Assembly: GCF_036621415.1 (NCBI RefSeq) | Contig: NZ_CP030942.1 | Coordinates: 253,554-317,553 of the forward strand | Direction of reading: 5' to 3' | Length of the DNA: 64,000 bases | DNA from: Nitratireductor thuwali | GTDB lineage: Bacteria; Pseudomonadota; Alphaproteobacteria; Rhizobiales; Rhizobiaceae | In this document: positions 8,397 to 17,374 of the stretch, in pieces | Numbering within the stretch: position 1 is the stretch's first letter | How the letters are laid out: each line of letters begins with the position of its first letter | Notes under the pieces: model-generated | Seen by the model: the letters and a program-made list of their open reading frames with translations, nothing else | What the model was told of the DNA's origin: nothing | The model's database searches: none | Position numbers and translations under genes: made by a program

Positions 8397-9614
8397 CTAC
8401 GGGTTGTAAAGCGCGTCGATCGCCTGGTTCATCTCCCGGGCTGTGATCTCGCCCGTGAGCGCGCGCTGCATGTTGACCGGCCAGACCGTGTTCACGAAGT
8501 CGGAGGTCTCCGGCACGTTCGGCAGCAGCTCGGCAAAGGGCAGGGAATTGACCGTCGCGTCGACGAAGCGCTTTTCATGCAGCGTCCAGGAGCCCGAATC
8601 GGTCCTGGTGACGGGAAGCTGGCCGGTGGCCTCGTTGAAGAGCGCGTTGTTGCCGGCGCTGGACAGGAACGAGATCCATTTCCAGGCCGCTTCCTTGTTC
8701 TGCGCCGAAGACAGGATCGCGGTGGATTCGTCGCCAAAGGCGGTCCAGCGCCCGCCGCCGCATTCCGGCACGGTGGTGGCCGAGACCTTGTCCCCCAGCG
8801 CCTCGACCATGTCGGCGGACGATCCGATATGGTGGATCGTCATGGCCGTCTTGCCGGCCTGGAACGCGCCGATCACCTCCTTGAAGCCGTCATTGGGGGC
8901 GGATGGCGGGAAAACCTTGTCCTCGCGGAAGAGGTCCACCACGAACTGGGTGCCGGCGATAGCCTCCTCGGTCAGCATGCCCCCCGGCTCGAAGCTCACG
9001 TCGCGCGATAACACGAAGCTGCCCCAATGGTCATGGCCGCCCTTGCCGCCGCGGAACCCGAAGCCGTAGACGTCCGGCTGGCCGTCGCCGTCGGTATCGC
9101 GGGTGAGTTTCATTGCGACATCGCGGAACTCATCGCAGGTTCCTGGCACGTCGAGGCCAAGCTCATCGAGCATGTCCTGGCGATAATAAAGATACAGAAC
9201 GACATACTGGATCGGCAGGTAGTAGGTATTGCCGTCGGACGCCCTGGTCAGGTTGAGCAGGTTGTCGAGCAGGTCGTCCTTGCCCTCCCAAGCCTCGACC
9301 ATCTCGCCGACGGGCTCCAGCGCGCCCATTTCGAGAAGACGCGGCTGGGCGAACATCTTGACCATCGCCGCGTCAGGCGCGTTGCCGGCGACGATCGAGG
9401 TGTAGAGATTGTCGTAATAGCTGTTCCAGGGGATGTTCTCGGCCTCGATCCTGATGCCGGGGTTCTCCTCCTCGAACTTTTCGACCAGCGCCGACATGGG
9501 ATTGTCGGCATTGTCGAAATGGTACCAGAAGCGGACGGTTTCGTCGGCCAGGGCGCTGCCGGCGCCAAGTATGGTGCCTGCCGCCAGCGCGGCAGCAAGG
9601 ATCGTTCGTTTCAT
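8397..9614 (-). CDS. Extracellular sugar-binding protein of ABC transporter
   Basis: 405-residue family 1 solute-binding protein. It begins with a Sec signal peptide (MKRTILAAALAAGTILGAGSA, cleavage near ALADE) followed by the mature EENPGIRIE and NAPDAAMVKMF stretches typical of MalE/UgpB-like proteins. It acts in the periplasm and delivers a sugar or sugar derivative to the two permeases. The ATG at 9614 is supported by GGAGGA seven bases upstream. The ligand is unknown; the YihV-like kinase in the cluster makes an acidic or sulfonated sugar worth testing. Confidence 0.93.
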   Translation of the reverse strand: MKRTILAAALAAGTILGAGSALADETVRFWYHFDNADNPMSALVEKFEEENPGIRIEAENIPWNSYYDNLYTSIVAGNAPDAAMVKMFAQPRLLEMGALEPVGEMVEAWEGKDDLLDNLLNLTRASDGNTYYLPIQYVVLYLYYRQDMLDELGLDVPGTCDEFRDVAMKLTRDTDGDGQPDVYGFGFRGGKGGHDHWGSFVLSRDVSFEPGGMLTEEAIAGTQFVVDLFREDKVFPPSAPNDGFKEVIGAFQAGKTAMTIHHIGSSADMVEALGDKVSATTVPECGGGRWTAFGDESTAILSSAQNKEAAWKWISFLSSAGNNALFNEATGQLPVTRTDSGSWTLHEKRFVDATVNSLPFAELLPNVPETSDFVNTVWPVNMQRALTGEITAREMNQAIDALYNP

Positions 9615-9643
9615 GTTCTGTCTCCTCCAATCGAGTGTTTTTA

Positions 9644-10612
9644 TCATTTGCTTGCGCCCGCCATTTCCCGGAAGGCCAACGCTGCCTCCCTTGTGGCCGT
9701 GCGGGCTTCGGCCAGATCCAGGCTCATCTGCATGAAGCCGTGAACGACGCCCCGGTGAATGCGCAGACGGTCGGCCCTGCCGAGGGCGGTCAGCCGCGCA
9801 TGGAGGTTTTCGGTGTCGGATCGCAGAGGATCGATGCCGGCGGCGTTGAGATAAAGCGGCGGCAGCGCGGCCAGCGCCGCGTCGCCGGCACGCAGGGGCG
9901 CGATCAGCGGGTTGGCGCGGGCGGCGGGATCGGGAGCGTACCAGTTCCAGTAGCGCATCATCTTGCCGCGCGTCAGGCCCGGCCCGCAGGCGTGCTCCAG
10001 ATGGGATTGCGAGCCGAAATCATCATCATAGACACCGTAGAACAAAAGACCCTGGTCCGGCGCGGGCCGGCTTTCCGACTGCTCGTGGAGCATCAGCGCC
10101 AGCGCCAGATTGGCGCCCGCGCTGTCGCCGGCGACGGCGATGGGGCCTTGCATCGGGCCGAGCGGCGACGTACCGGCCTTTACCCGCCGCCATACGGTCA
10201 CGCAATCGGCAAGACCGGCGGGGAAAGGGTGCTCGGGCGCCAGGCGGTAGGAGATCGACAGGACCGGCACACCGGCTTCGACCGCCAGCAGCCGGGCGGC
10301 GCGCTCATGGGTGTCGATGCTGCAAAAGGCCCAGCCGCCGCCATGGATGAAGAAGATCAGCCCCGACGCGGAGCGTGCGGGCGTGTAGAGCCGGCAGTCG
10401 ATGACGCGGCCGTCCTCGATCGGGATCTGCAGATCGACGCAACGCTCGAGCGCGGGCAGGTCGCGGTTCCACCGGACATTGGCGGCTGCTGCCATGGCCC
10501 GGCCCTCGGCGGCCGGCATCAGGGTGGGGTCGCCCAGCCCGCCATCCTCGCGCACCAGCCTTTCGATAATGGCCTGCATCTCGGGCGAGGGGACGTTCGC
10601 GGGAGCGTCCAT
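9644..10612 (-). CDS. Alpha/beta hydrolase (HSL/acetyl-esterase type)
   Basis: 322-residue esterase-like hydrolase with the HGGGWAF oxyanion-hole motif near residue 80 and the GDSAGAN nucleophile elbow. A C-terminal Asp/His pair (GIDPLRSDTE and HRGVVHGF) completes the catalytic triad of the hormone-sensitive-lipase family. The ATG overlaps the GntR stop codon (TGATG), and the gene ends 30 bp before the binding-protein start. It probably removes an ester group from the imported compound. No signal peptide is seen, so it is cytoplasmic. The substrate is unknown. Confidence 0.88.
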   Translation of the reverse strand: MDAPANVPSPEMQAIIERLVREDGGLGDPTLMPAAEGRAMAAAANVRWNRDLPALERCVDLQIPIEDGRVIDCRLYTPARSASGLIFFIHGGGWAFCSIDTHERAARLLAVEAGVPVLSISYRLAPEHPFPAGLADCVTVWRRVKAGTSPLGPMQGPIAVAGDSAGANLALALMLHEQSESRPAPDQGLLFYGVYDDDFGSQSHLEHACGPGLTRGKMMRYWNWYAPDPAARANPLIAPLRAGDAALAALPPLYLNAAGIDPLRSDTENLHARLTALGRADRLRIHRGVVHGFMQMSLDLAEARTATREAALAFREMAGASK

Positions 10613-11337
10613 CAGCCGGGCACTCCGGGCTTGGCCACGATATGCGGTCCAAGGTCGACGATGGTCGTGATGTGGTGGGACAGCGCCTCCACGGCCCTGG
10701 TCGTATCGCCGCTGTCGAGCGCCTCGATGATGGCGAGGTGCCGGTCGGCCGTCTCGCGCAAGGCGCGATTGGGCTCGGAATTGAGGATCTTGTAGCGGTG
10801 GTTGTGGATGAGGCAGCGCCGCAGGATGGGCCGGATCGAAGGCAGGTCCGCAGCTTCGTAAAGCTGGAGGTGGAAGCTGCGGTCGTGGAGCGACAGAAGA
10901 TACTCGTCGCCGTCGCCGGCAGCCGCCTGCATCGCCTCGATCTCGGCCGTCAGCTTGCGCTTCAGGCGCAGGTCGTAGCGCTCCATCACACGGGTCACGC
11001 CCCGGCATTCGATGTCGTGGCGCACGAGGATCAGTTCGCGCGCGTCGTCGCCCCGGCAGTCGGCAACATGGGTACCGCGGTGGGGCATGCGGTGGACGAG
11101 ACCCTCTTCCTGCAATTGCAGGAGCGCCTCGCGGATGGTGCTCTGGCTGCAGGCGAAGCGCTGGGCCAGCTCCAGCTCGAGGATGGTTTCGTTGGGGGCG
11201 AGGTCGCCCAGCATGATGTCGCGCTGCAACTGCTCGAAGATGATTGCGCTGCGCCGGTTGGAGCGGGCGCCCGGCTTCTCCGAAAGCCGCCTCGCGCCGT
11301 CACCGGCAGCGTCGGGATCGAAATTTTCGAGCGCCAT
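10612..11337 (-). CDS. GntR-family (FadR/FCD) transcriptional regulator
   Basis: 241-residue regulator. A GntR winged helix spans about residues 28-95 (ELAQRFACSQSTIREALLQLQEEGLV), and a C-terminal FCD ligand domain carries the metal-binding His/Asp positions (HDRSFHLQLYEA and HLAIIEALDSGD). It heads the leftward sugar operon and diverges from the transporter ATPase at 11506. An inverted repeat at 11366-11384 lies in the shared promoter region and is the natural operator. It most likely represses the cluster until a pathway sugar acid or intermediate binds. Confidence 0.92.
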   Translation of the reverse strand: MALENFDPDAAGDGARRLSEKPGARSNRRSAIIFEQLQRDIMLGDLAPNETILELELAQRFACSQSTIREALLQLQEEGLVHRMPHRGTHVADCRGDDARELILVRHDIECRGVTRVMERYDLRLKRKLTAEIEAMQAAAGDGDEYLLSLHDRSFHLQLYEAADLPSIRPILRRCLIHNHRYKILNSEPNRALRETADRHLAIIEALDSGDTTRAVEALSHHITTIVDLGPHIVAKPGVPG

Positions 11338-11365
11338 GCGCTTCGCCCTTGCGTAACGTTATCGT

Positions 11366-11384
11366 TATCGATAATTAATCGATA
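11366..11384. promoter_or_regulatory. Inverted repeat, candidate GntR operator
   Basis: Perfect 7-bp arms TATCGAT and ATCGATA around a 5-bp AT spacer, in an AT-rich patch 29 bp before the GntR start and 122 bp before the divergent ATPase. Position and symmetry suggest autoregulation and control of both transcripts. Confidence 0.55.
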
Positions 11385-11505
11385 TTGCGGACGGGATGCA
11401 AGAGGTTTCCTGAAATTATCTGCCGCGAACGAAGAATGACCGGCTGCGGGGCAGCGATGGACCGAAGCGTGAGCCTTTGGCGAACGGACGGTCGGGAGGA
11501 GGCAC

Positions 11506-12585
11506 ATGGCGAGCGTCACGCTGGAAAAGATCGTCAAGGACTACGGCAAGTTTCGCGCCGTCCACGGGGTGGACCTTAATATCCGCGACGGCGAGTTCGT
11601 CGCCCTTGTCGGCCCGTCCGGCTGCGGCAAGAGCACGCTGTTACGCATGGTGGCGGGCTTGGAGGAGATCTCGGGCGGGCGCATGCTGATCGGCGACAGG
11701 CTGGTCAACGAGGTGGAGCCGCGCGGCCGCGACGTGGCCATGGTGTTTCAGGATTATGCGCTCTACCCGCATATGTCGATTGCCGAGAATATCGGCTTCG
11801 GCCTGAGGATGCGCGGCGTGGCGAAGGGCGAGATCGAGCGCCTGGTGGCCGAGGCGGCGTCGATCCTCCAGATCGAGGACCTTTTAAGCCGCAAGCCGGG
11901 ACAGCTTTCGGGCGGCCAGCGCCAGCGGGTGGCGATGGGACGCGCCATCGTGCGCCGGCCCAAGGTTTTCCTGTTCGACGAACCGCTTTCCAACCTCGAT
12001 GCCAAACTGCGCGTCGACATGCGCACCCAGATCAAGCGCCTGCACCAGATGCTGGCCACCACCACCATCTATGTGACCCACGACCAGGTGGAAGCGATGA
12101 CGCTGGCCGACCGGGTCGTGATCCTGAAGGACGGCCGCATCATGCAGGCGGGCGCGCCGAACGAGGTCTATGCCAGGCCCAACAGCCGGTTCGTCGGCGA
12201 GTTCATCGGCTCGCCGCAGATGAACATGCTTGCCGCCCGCGTCGACCGCGCCGGACGGAGCCCCGCCATCCGCTACGGTGCGTTCAACGTGCCGCTCAGC
12301 GACGTCGAGGCCGCGGACGGAGCCGAGGTGGTGCTGGGTTTCAGGCCGGAGCATCTGCAGGTCTGCGCACCCGAACGGGCAAGCTTTGCCGCGGTGGTGG
12401 ACGTGTTCGAGCCGCTCGGCTCCGATACGCTTGCCGTGTGCATGCTGGAGGGAGCCGAGATCACCGCGCGGCTGGATCCCGAGCTGCCGCTGGAAAAGGG
12501 CGGGACGCTGCATTTTTCCGTGGACCCGGCGCGGATACATCTTTTCGATGCGCAGAATGGTGCGAGGCTGGCTTTTCAGGCTTGA
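11506..12585 (+). CDS. Sugar ABC transporter ATPase (UgpC/MalK type)
   Basis: 359-residue ATPase with Walker A GPSGCGKST (near residue 36), Q-loop FQDYALYPHM, signature LSGGQRQRV, Walker B VFLFDEPLSNLD and the H-loop YVTHDQ. A C-terminal TOBE/regulatory domain covers the last 120 residues. It energises the importer encoded divergently at 6440-9614, the only transporter in the cluster lacking an ATPase. It ends 6 bp from the end of the convergent flavin-enzyme gene. Confidence 0.94.
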   Translation: MASVTLEKIVKDYGKFRAVHGVDLNIRDGEFVALVGPSGCGKSTLLRMVAGLEEISGGRMLIGDRLVNEVEPRGRDVAMVFQDYALYPHMSIAENIGFGLRMRGVAKGEIERLVAEAASILQIEDLLSRKPGQLSGGQRQRVAMGRAIVRRPKVFLFDEPLSNLDAKLRVDMRTQIKRLHQMLATTTIYVTHDQVEAMTLADRVVILKDGRIMQAGAPNEVYARPNSRFVGEFIGSPQMNMLAARVDRAGRSPAIRYGAFNVPLSDVEAADGAEVVLGFRPEHLQVCAPERASFAAVVDVFEPLGSDTLAVCMLEGAEITARLDPELPLEKGGTLHFSVDPARIHLFDAQNGARLAFQA

Positions 12586-12591
12586 GCGCCG

Positions 12592-13590
12592 CTATGCGGC
12601 CAGGCGCAGATCCTGCATTATTTCGGCGGCAAGCGTGAAGGATTTCACCCGGGCCGCATGATCGTGGATCTGGCCGGTGAGGATCAGCTCGTCGGGCCGG
12701 TGGCGCTCGACGAAACCCTGCAGGGCCTTCCGCACCGTTTCCGGCGCGCCGGCGGCGGTGCAGGCGAGCGCCTGGTCGACCATGGCGCGGACCGCCGGGT
12801 CCAGATGGGCGTCAATGTCGTGCACCGGGCGGGGCAAGGGCCCCGGCTTGCCGGTGCGTAGATTGGCGAAGGCCTGCTGCATGGAGGTCTTCAGGAAAAG
12901 GCCTTCCTCGTCGGTGTCGGCGGCGAAGACGTTTAGCGCCATCATGAAATGGGGCTTGTCGAGCTGCGCCGAGGGCCGGAAGGTTTCGCGGTAGACGGCG
13001 ACCGCCTGTTCGAGCGCGGCCGGCGCGAAATGCGAGGCGAAGGCGTAGGGCAGGCCCAGATGCGCGGCAAGCTGCGCGCCGTAGAGGCTGGACCCCAGAA
13101 TCCATACCGGGACATAGGTGCCGATGCCGGGAATGGCGCGCACCTTCTGGCCGGGCTCGCCGTCGCCCAGATACGCCATCAGCTCCATCACGTCCTGCGG
13201 GAAGCCATCGCCATTTTCCAGGCTGCGCCGAAGCGCCCGCGTCGTCGGCATGTCCGTTCCCGGCGCGCGGCCAAGGCCGAGATCGATGCGCCCGGGATAG
13301 AGTGTGGCGAGCGTGCCGAACTGCTCGGCGATGACGAGCGGTGCGTGATTGGGCAGCATCACCCCGCCCGCGCCGACACGGATGCGCCTGGTCACGGCCG
13401 CCACCTGCCCGATCAGCACGGCGGTGGCCGCGCTGGCGATACCCGGCATGTTGTGATGCTCAGCCAGCCAGTAGCGCGTGTAGCCGGCAGCTTCCGCCTT
13501 GCCTGCTAGATCCAGCGTGTTGGCGAGCGCGTCGGCAACCGAAGCGCCTTCGGGAACGGGGGCAAGGTCGAGGACGGAGAACGGGATCAT
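12592..13590 (-). CDS. Luciferase-like (LLM class) flavin oxidoreductase, YhbW type
   Basis: 332-residue TIM-barrel flavin-dependent enzyme of the bacterial-luciferase superfamily. [28 protein letters not shown] and [11 protein letters not shown] match the YhbW-type LLM group (MsnO8-like). The start at 13590 ([11 protein letters not shown]) follows GGGAG; a start 13 codons further upstream is possible but adds only non-conserved residues. It lies alone between two clusters. It does not look like the SsuD/SmoC sulfonate monooxygenase branch, so I do not attach it to a sulfo-sugar pathway. Confidence 0.85.
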   Translation of the reverse strand: MIPFSVLDLAPVPEGASVADALANTLDLAGKAEAAGYTRYWLAEHHNMPGIASAATAVLIGQVAAVTRRIRVGAGGVMLPNHAPLVIAEQFGTLATLYPGRIDLGLGRAPGTDMPTTRALRRSLENGDGFPQDVMELMAYLGDGEPGQKVRAIPGIGTYVPVWILGSSLYGAQLAAHLGLPYAFASHFAPAALEQAVAVYRETFRPSAQLDKPHFMMALNVFAADTDEEGLFLKTSMQQAFANLRTGKPGPLPRPVHDIDAHLDPAVRAMVDQALACTAAGAPETVRKALQGFVERHRPDELILTGQIHDHAARVKSFTLAAEIMQDLRLAA

Positions 13591-13678
13591 GGGTGGGCTC
13601 CCTGTTGCCTGATCGGCATATATGGACATTCGCGCCGCCAGGTGAAAGAGCTGCCGGCACGCCGGCCTCGACGATCCT

Positions 13679-14431
13679 TCACGAGCCGGAGCCGCGTTCC
13701 CCCGTACCGGTGAAAAGCTGGATCACCGCATCCTGCGCCACGGCGATGTGATATCTGAGCGCCGCCAGCAGCCGGTCGCGGCTGCCTTCCTTCAATGCTT
13801 CCACAATCGGCTCGTGGGTGGCGGCCAGGCGGTGGGGGTCGTCGTAGAGCTTGCCGATGAGCGTGATGCCGCAGCGCATTTCGGTGGCCAGCTCGTCATA
13901 GACCTTGAGCAGCCTTCTGTTGCCGCTCGCCTGGCAGAGCATGCGGTGGAAGGTGAAGTCCTCGAAGATCTGCTGCTCGAAGGAGCCCTGGTCGGCGAGC
14001 GTGTACATCTTCTCGATCTGGCGCTGCAGGCCGGCGATGTCGGCGGGGCCAATGCGGTCGATGGCGATGGAGGCGGCGTGGAGCTCCAGGCCGATCCGCA
14101 GCTCGTATATGTCGCGCAGATCCTCGGCCTTGAGCGTGCGCACGAAAAAGCCGCGGCGCGGGCTGGAGACGACGAGGCCCTGGCTTTCCAGAAGGCGGGC
14201 GGCCTCGCGGATCGGAGCGCGGCTGGTGCCGAACTCGCGGGACAGCTGCAGCTCCGTCAGGCGGGCGCCGGGCTTGAGCCGGCCGGTCACGATGGCTTCG
14301 GTTATCTGGCGCGCGATCTGGGTGACGAGATCGGTGGCCGTGACAGCGGAGAAAAGCCGCGCGTCGCCGGGGCCGCCGGTTCGGTCCGCACCTTGCCGGT
14401 CCCTGTCTTGATCGCCGGGTCTGTCGTCCAT
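13679..14431 (-). CDS. GntR-family (FCD) transcriptional regulator
   Basis: 250-residue regulator with a 30-residue hydrophilic N-terminal tail, a GntR winged helix ([28 protein letters not shown]) and an FCD effector domain with the expected His positions ([14 protein letters not shown] and [13 protein letters not shown]). It diverges from the class II aldolase gene across 252 bp that contain a palindrome ATTGTCGACAAT, so it very likely controls the acyl-amine cluster that follows. The start has GAGG at close spacing. Confidence 0.92.
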   Translation of the reverse strand: MDDRPGDQDRDRQGADRTGGPGDARLFSAVTATDLVTQIARQITEAIVTGRLKPGARLTELQLSREFGTSRAPIREAARLLESQGLVVSSPRRGFFVRTLKAEDLRDIYELRIGLELHAASIAIDRIGPADIAGLQRQIEKMYTLADQGSFEQQIFEDFTFHRMLCQASGNRRLLKVYDELATEMRCGITLIGKLYDDPHRLAATHEPIVEALKEGSRDRLLAALRYHIAVAQDAVIQLFTGTGERGSGS

Positions 14432-14542
14432 CGGCCTCGTTCCCGTTCATGCCCTCGGTCTGCTTTCGGCGGACCTTCCCAAATTGCAGGACTCCGCGCC
14501 GCTGGCGCGAGGACCTTGGCGAGTATTTCTGAATTTTTGCCG

Positions 14543-14554
14543 ATTGTCGACAAT
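14543..14554. promoter_or_regulatory. Palindrome ATTGTCGACAAT, candidate GntR operator
   Basis: Perfect 12-bp palindrome in the divergent promoter region between the GntR gene and the aldolase-like gene. It overlaps a TTGACA hexamer (14554-14559) directed towards the cluster. The GT/AC half-sites suit a GntR-FCD protein. Confidence 0.6.
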
Positions 14555-14683
14555 TGACATGATGGAGCCGCTGTGGTTGCCTGACTGCTCTTGGCGGGTT
14601 CGCCGCGCCGGATGGCCTTGGTCCTGGCATCGAGGGCTCGGAAGCGCTTGCGCTTTCCGGCGTTCCACCAGAAGGGGGATTAG

Positions 14684-15481
14684 ATGACCGCGCACAGCCG
14701 ACTTGCGGATACGCAGAAGCGCTCCGGCAACGATAACGAGATCCAGCCGCGCGAGCGCATCGAGCTTACGGCCGCCTATAGGCTGATCGCGCATTATCAC
14801 CTTGACGACAGCATATTCACCCACATCTCCAGCCGCGCGCCGCGCGAGGAAGGCGAGCATGCCTTCCTCATCAACCCGTTCGGCCTGCGCTTCGACGAGG
14901 TGACGGCATCGAGCCTGGTGACCGTCGACATCAACGGCGACATCCTGCGCGACGACCATGGCGCGGGCATCAACAAGGCCGGCTTCACCATTCACAGCGC
15001 CGTCCACGCCGCGCGGCCGGATGTGCACTGTGTGCTGCACACGCATACGGTGGCCGGCGTCGCCATCTCCTCGATGGAGGAAGGAATCTTGCCGCTGAAT
15101 CAGTGGTCGCTGCAGTTCCACAAACGTGTCGCCTTCCACGACTATGAAGGCATCGCGCTGGACCTCGGCGAACGCGAGCGCCTGGTGGCCGATCTCGGCG
15201 ACCGCAATGTGATGATCCTGCGCAATCACGGGCTGCTCACCTGCGGACGCACGGTGGGCGAGGCCTTCGCGCTGATGTTCAACATGGAGCGCGCCTGCCG
15301 GGCGCAGCTTGCCATCATGTCGTCCGGCGGCACGCCGCGACTGATCGACGAGGCCCTGGCGGAAAAGACCGCCCGCCAATACGAGGGCTGGGACAAGCAC
15401 CAGACCGGCAACAAGCCGGACCCGCAGTGGGACGCTTTCCAGCGCCTCGCCATCAAGCACTATCCGGACCTCGTGGATTGA
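14684..15481 (+). CDS. Class II aldolase/adducin-family protein
   Basis: 265-residue member of the L-fuculose-phosphate aldolase/adducin fold. Zinc ligands are visible in VLHTHTVAG (His-x-His) and ILRNHGLLTCG (His), and the N-terminal HYHLDDSIFTHISSR stretch is typical of the non-sugar subgroup. Members cleave aldol bonds or act as decarboxylases, and many have no known substrate. It follows a GGGGG Shine-Dalgarno and is first in the rightward cluster, 102 bp before the transporter binding protein. Whether it is a true aldolase here cannot be read from sequence. Confidence 0.85.
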   Translation: MTAHSRLADTQKRSGNDNEIQPRERIELTAAYRLIAHYHLDDSIFTHISSRAPREEGEHAFLINPFGLRFDEVTASSLVTVDINGDILRDDHGAGINKAGFTIHSAVHAARPDVHCVLHTHTVAGVAISSMEEGILPLNQWSLQFHKRVAFHDYEGIALDLGERERLVADLGDRNVMILRNHGLLTCGRTVGEAFALMFNMERACRAQLAIMSSGGTPRLIDEALAEKTARQYEGWDKHQTGNKPDPQWDAFQRLAIKHYPDLVD

Positions 15482-15582
15482 TAAGGGTGATCTGACGGGG
15501 CAGACGGACAAGCAAAGCCAATCGGACCGGCGAAGAAGAGGCAATCAGCCCGCCACGCCGGCAAAAAAGGGGAACGACAGCC

Positions 15583-17130
15583 ATGCTGAAAAGACTGACG
15601 ACACTCGCGGCGGCCCTCCTGGTCTCCACCGCTCTTCACGCCGAGCCGGTTTCCGGCGGGCGCGCCAATGTGGTGATCCAGCCAGAACCGCCGAGCCTGA
15701 TGGTCGGTCTGGTGCAGAACGGGCCGACCCAGATGGTGGCCGGCAACATCTATGAGGGCCTGCTGCGCTACGACACCGATCTGGAGCCGATGCCGCAGCT
15801 CGCAAAATCGTGGGAGGTCTCCGAGGACGGGCTGACCTACACGTTCAAGCTGCACGACAATGTGAAGTGGCACGACGGCGAGCCCTTCACGTCGGCCGAT
15901 GTCGTCTTCTCCGCGGACAAGTTCCTGCGGGAGACCCATGCGCGCCTGCGCACCTCGCTCGAACATGTGGAATCGATCACCGCGCCGGACGAGGCGACCG
16001 TCGTCTTCAAGCTCAAGCAACCCTTCGGCCCCTTCATGGGCATCTTCGAGGTCGGCACCATGCCGATGATCCCGAAGCACATCTATGAAGGCACGGACTA
16101 CGAGAACAACCCCGCCAACAACACGCCGATCGGCACCGGTCCGTTCAAGTTCGAGGAATGGGTAAAGGGCTCGCATATCCGTCTCGTCAGGAACGAGGAC
16201 TATTATGAGAAGGGCCTGCCCTATCTCGACGAGATCTACTGGCATGTGATCCCGGATGCCGCCTCCCGCGCGGTGGCCTATGAGACGGGCGTGGTCGACA
16301 TCCTGCCGGGCGGTTCGGTGGAGAATTTCGACGTCCAGCGCATCGCCGCGATGGACAATACCTGCATCACCGACAAGGGCTGGGAGTATTTCGGTCCCCA
16401 TTCGTGGATGTGGCTGAACAACCGCGAAGGTCCGACCGCCGACAAGCGTTTCCGGCAGGCGGTGATGTATGCGATGGACCGCGAGTTCGCCAAAAGCGCC
16501 TTGTGGAACGATCTTGGCAAGATCGCCCACAGCCCGGTTTCGTCTTCCACGCGGTTCTTCACCGACGACGTGAACAAATACGATCACGACCCGGAAAAGG
16601 CGAAGGCGCTTCTGGACGAGATGGGCTATGACGGTGAAACCGTGCGCCTTCTGCCGTTGCCCTATGGCGAGACCTGGCAGCGCTGGGCCGAGGCGGTGAA
16701 GCAGAATCTCGGCGAGGTGGGCATCAATGTCGAGATCGTCGCCACGGATGTGGCCGGCTGGAACCAGAAGCTGGCCGAGTGGGACTACGACATGGCCTTC
16801 ACCTATCTCTACCAGTATGGCGACCCGGCGTTGGGCGTGGCCCGCAACTACATCTCCAGCAACATCGCCAAGGGATCGCAGTGGAACAATGTCGAAGGCT
16901 ATGAAAACCCGAAGGTCGACGAACTGTTCGCGCAGGCCGCGGTCGCCGTGACCAAGGAGGAGCGCCAGCAGCTCTATACGGAAGTCCAGCAGATACTGAC
17001 GGAGGACGTTCCGGTCGCCTGGCTTCTGGAACTCGGCTTCCCGACCATCTACCGCTGCAACGTCAAGGATCTGGTGACCACGGCCATCGGCGTCAATGAC
17101 GGGTTCAAGGACGCTTACATCGAAGAGTGA
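15583..17130 (+). CDS. Peptide/opine-type ABC transporter binding protein (SBP family 5)
   Basis: 515-residue periplasmic family 5 binding protein (DppA/OppA/NikA-like). It has a Sec signal peptide (MLKRLTTLAAALLVSTALHA) and the family stretches YEGLLRYDTDLEPMPQLAKSWEV, DNVKWHDGEPFTSADVVFS and NNTPIGTGPFKF. It delivers a di/oligopeptide-like ligand to the permeases encoded after it. The neighbouring deacylase, amidohydrolase and aminotransferase suggest an N-acylated amine or amino acid rather than a plain peptide. Confidence 0.92.
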   Translation: MLKRLTTLAAALLVSTALHAEPVSGGRANVVIQPEPPSLMVGLVQNGPTQMVAGNIYEGLLRYDTDLEPMPQLAKSWEVSEDGLTYTFKLHDNVKWHDGEPFTSADVVFSADKFLRETHARLRTSLEHVESITAPDEATVVFKLKQPFGPFMGIFEVGTMPMIPKHIYEGTDYENNPANNTPIGTGPFKFEEWVKGSHIRLVRNEDYYEKGLPYLDEIYWHVIPDAASRAVAYETGVVDILPGGSVENFDVQRIAAMDNTCITDKGWEYFGPHSWMWLNNREGPTADKRFRQAVMYAMDREFAKSALWNDLGKIAHSPVSSSTRFFTDDVNKYDHDPEKAKALLDEMGYDGETVRLLPLPYGETWQRWAEAVKQNLGEVGINVEIVATDVAGWNQKLAEWDYDMAFTYLYQYGDPALGVARNYISSNIAKGSQWNNVEGYENPKVDELFAQAAVAVTKEERQQLYTEVQQILTEDVPVAWLLELGFPTIYRCNVKDLVTTAIGVNDGFKDAYIEE

Positions 17131-17164
17131 GATCGCGGATCTGTTTGCGTTTGCGCCCTTCGCG

Positions 17165-17319
17165 CCCCCCTCTGTCCTGCCGGACATCTCCCCCTCAAGG
17201 GGGGAGATCAGCCTTCATAGCTGTTGCGCTTTTCCTGCAGCGGTTGGAGAGCGGCGAAGCCAGTCGTGACAGCTAATCTCCCCCCTTGAGGGGGAGATGC
17301 CTGGCAAGGCAGAGGGGGG
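17165..17319. repeat. Palindromic intergenic repeat, type 1, complete (155 bp)
   Basis: Two inverted arms of about 44 bp. The outer end reads CCCCCCTCTG on the left and CAGAGGGGGG on the right, and each arm contains its own hairpin (ATCTCCCCC with GGGGGAGAT). About 65 bp lie between the arms, including a GCGAAGCCA.TC..GACAGC stretch shared with 20837-20985. It looks like a non-coding MITE/RIME-type element in the gap between the binding protein and permease. Confidence 0.85.
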
Positions 17320-17374
17320 TGAACAGGCGCATACCGTCGACGTTAGCCACCAGTGAGGCTCGAGCCAGTAACCC

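Noticed and set aside
12592..13590. Luciferase-like enzyme as a sulfoquinovose monooxygenase (SmoC/SsuD) completing a sulfo-sugar pathway
   Set aside because: Its motifs match the YhbW/MsnO8-type group rather than the SsuD branch, it is convergent with the cluster and not in its operon, and no partner flavin reductase is seen.
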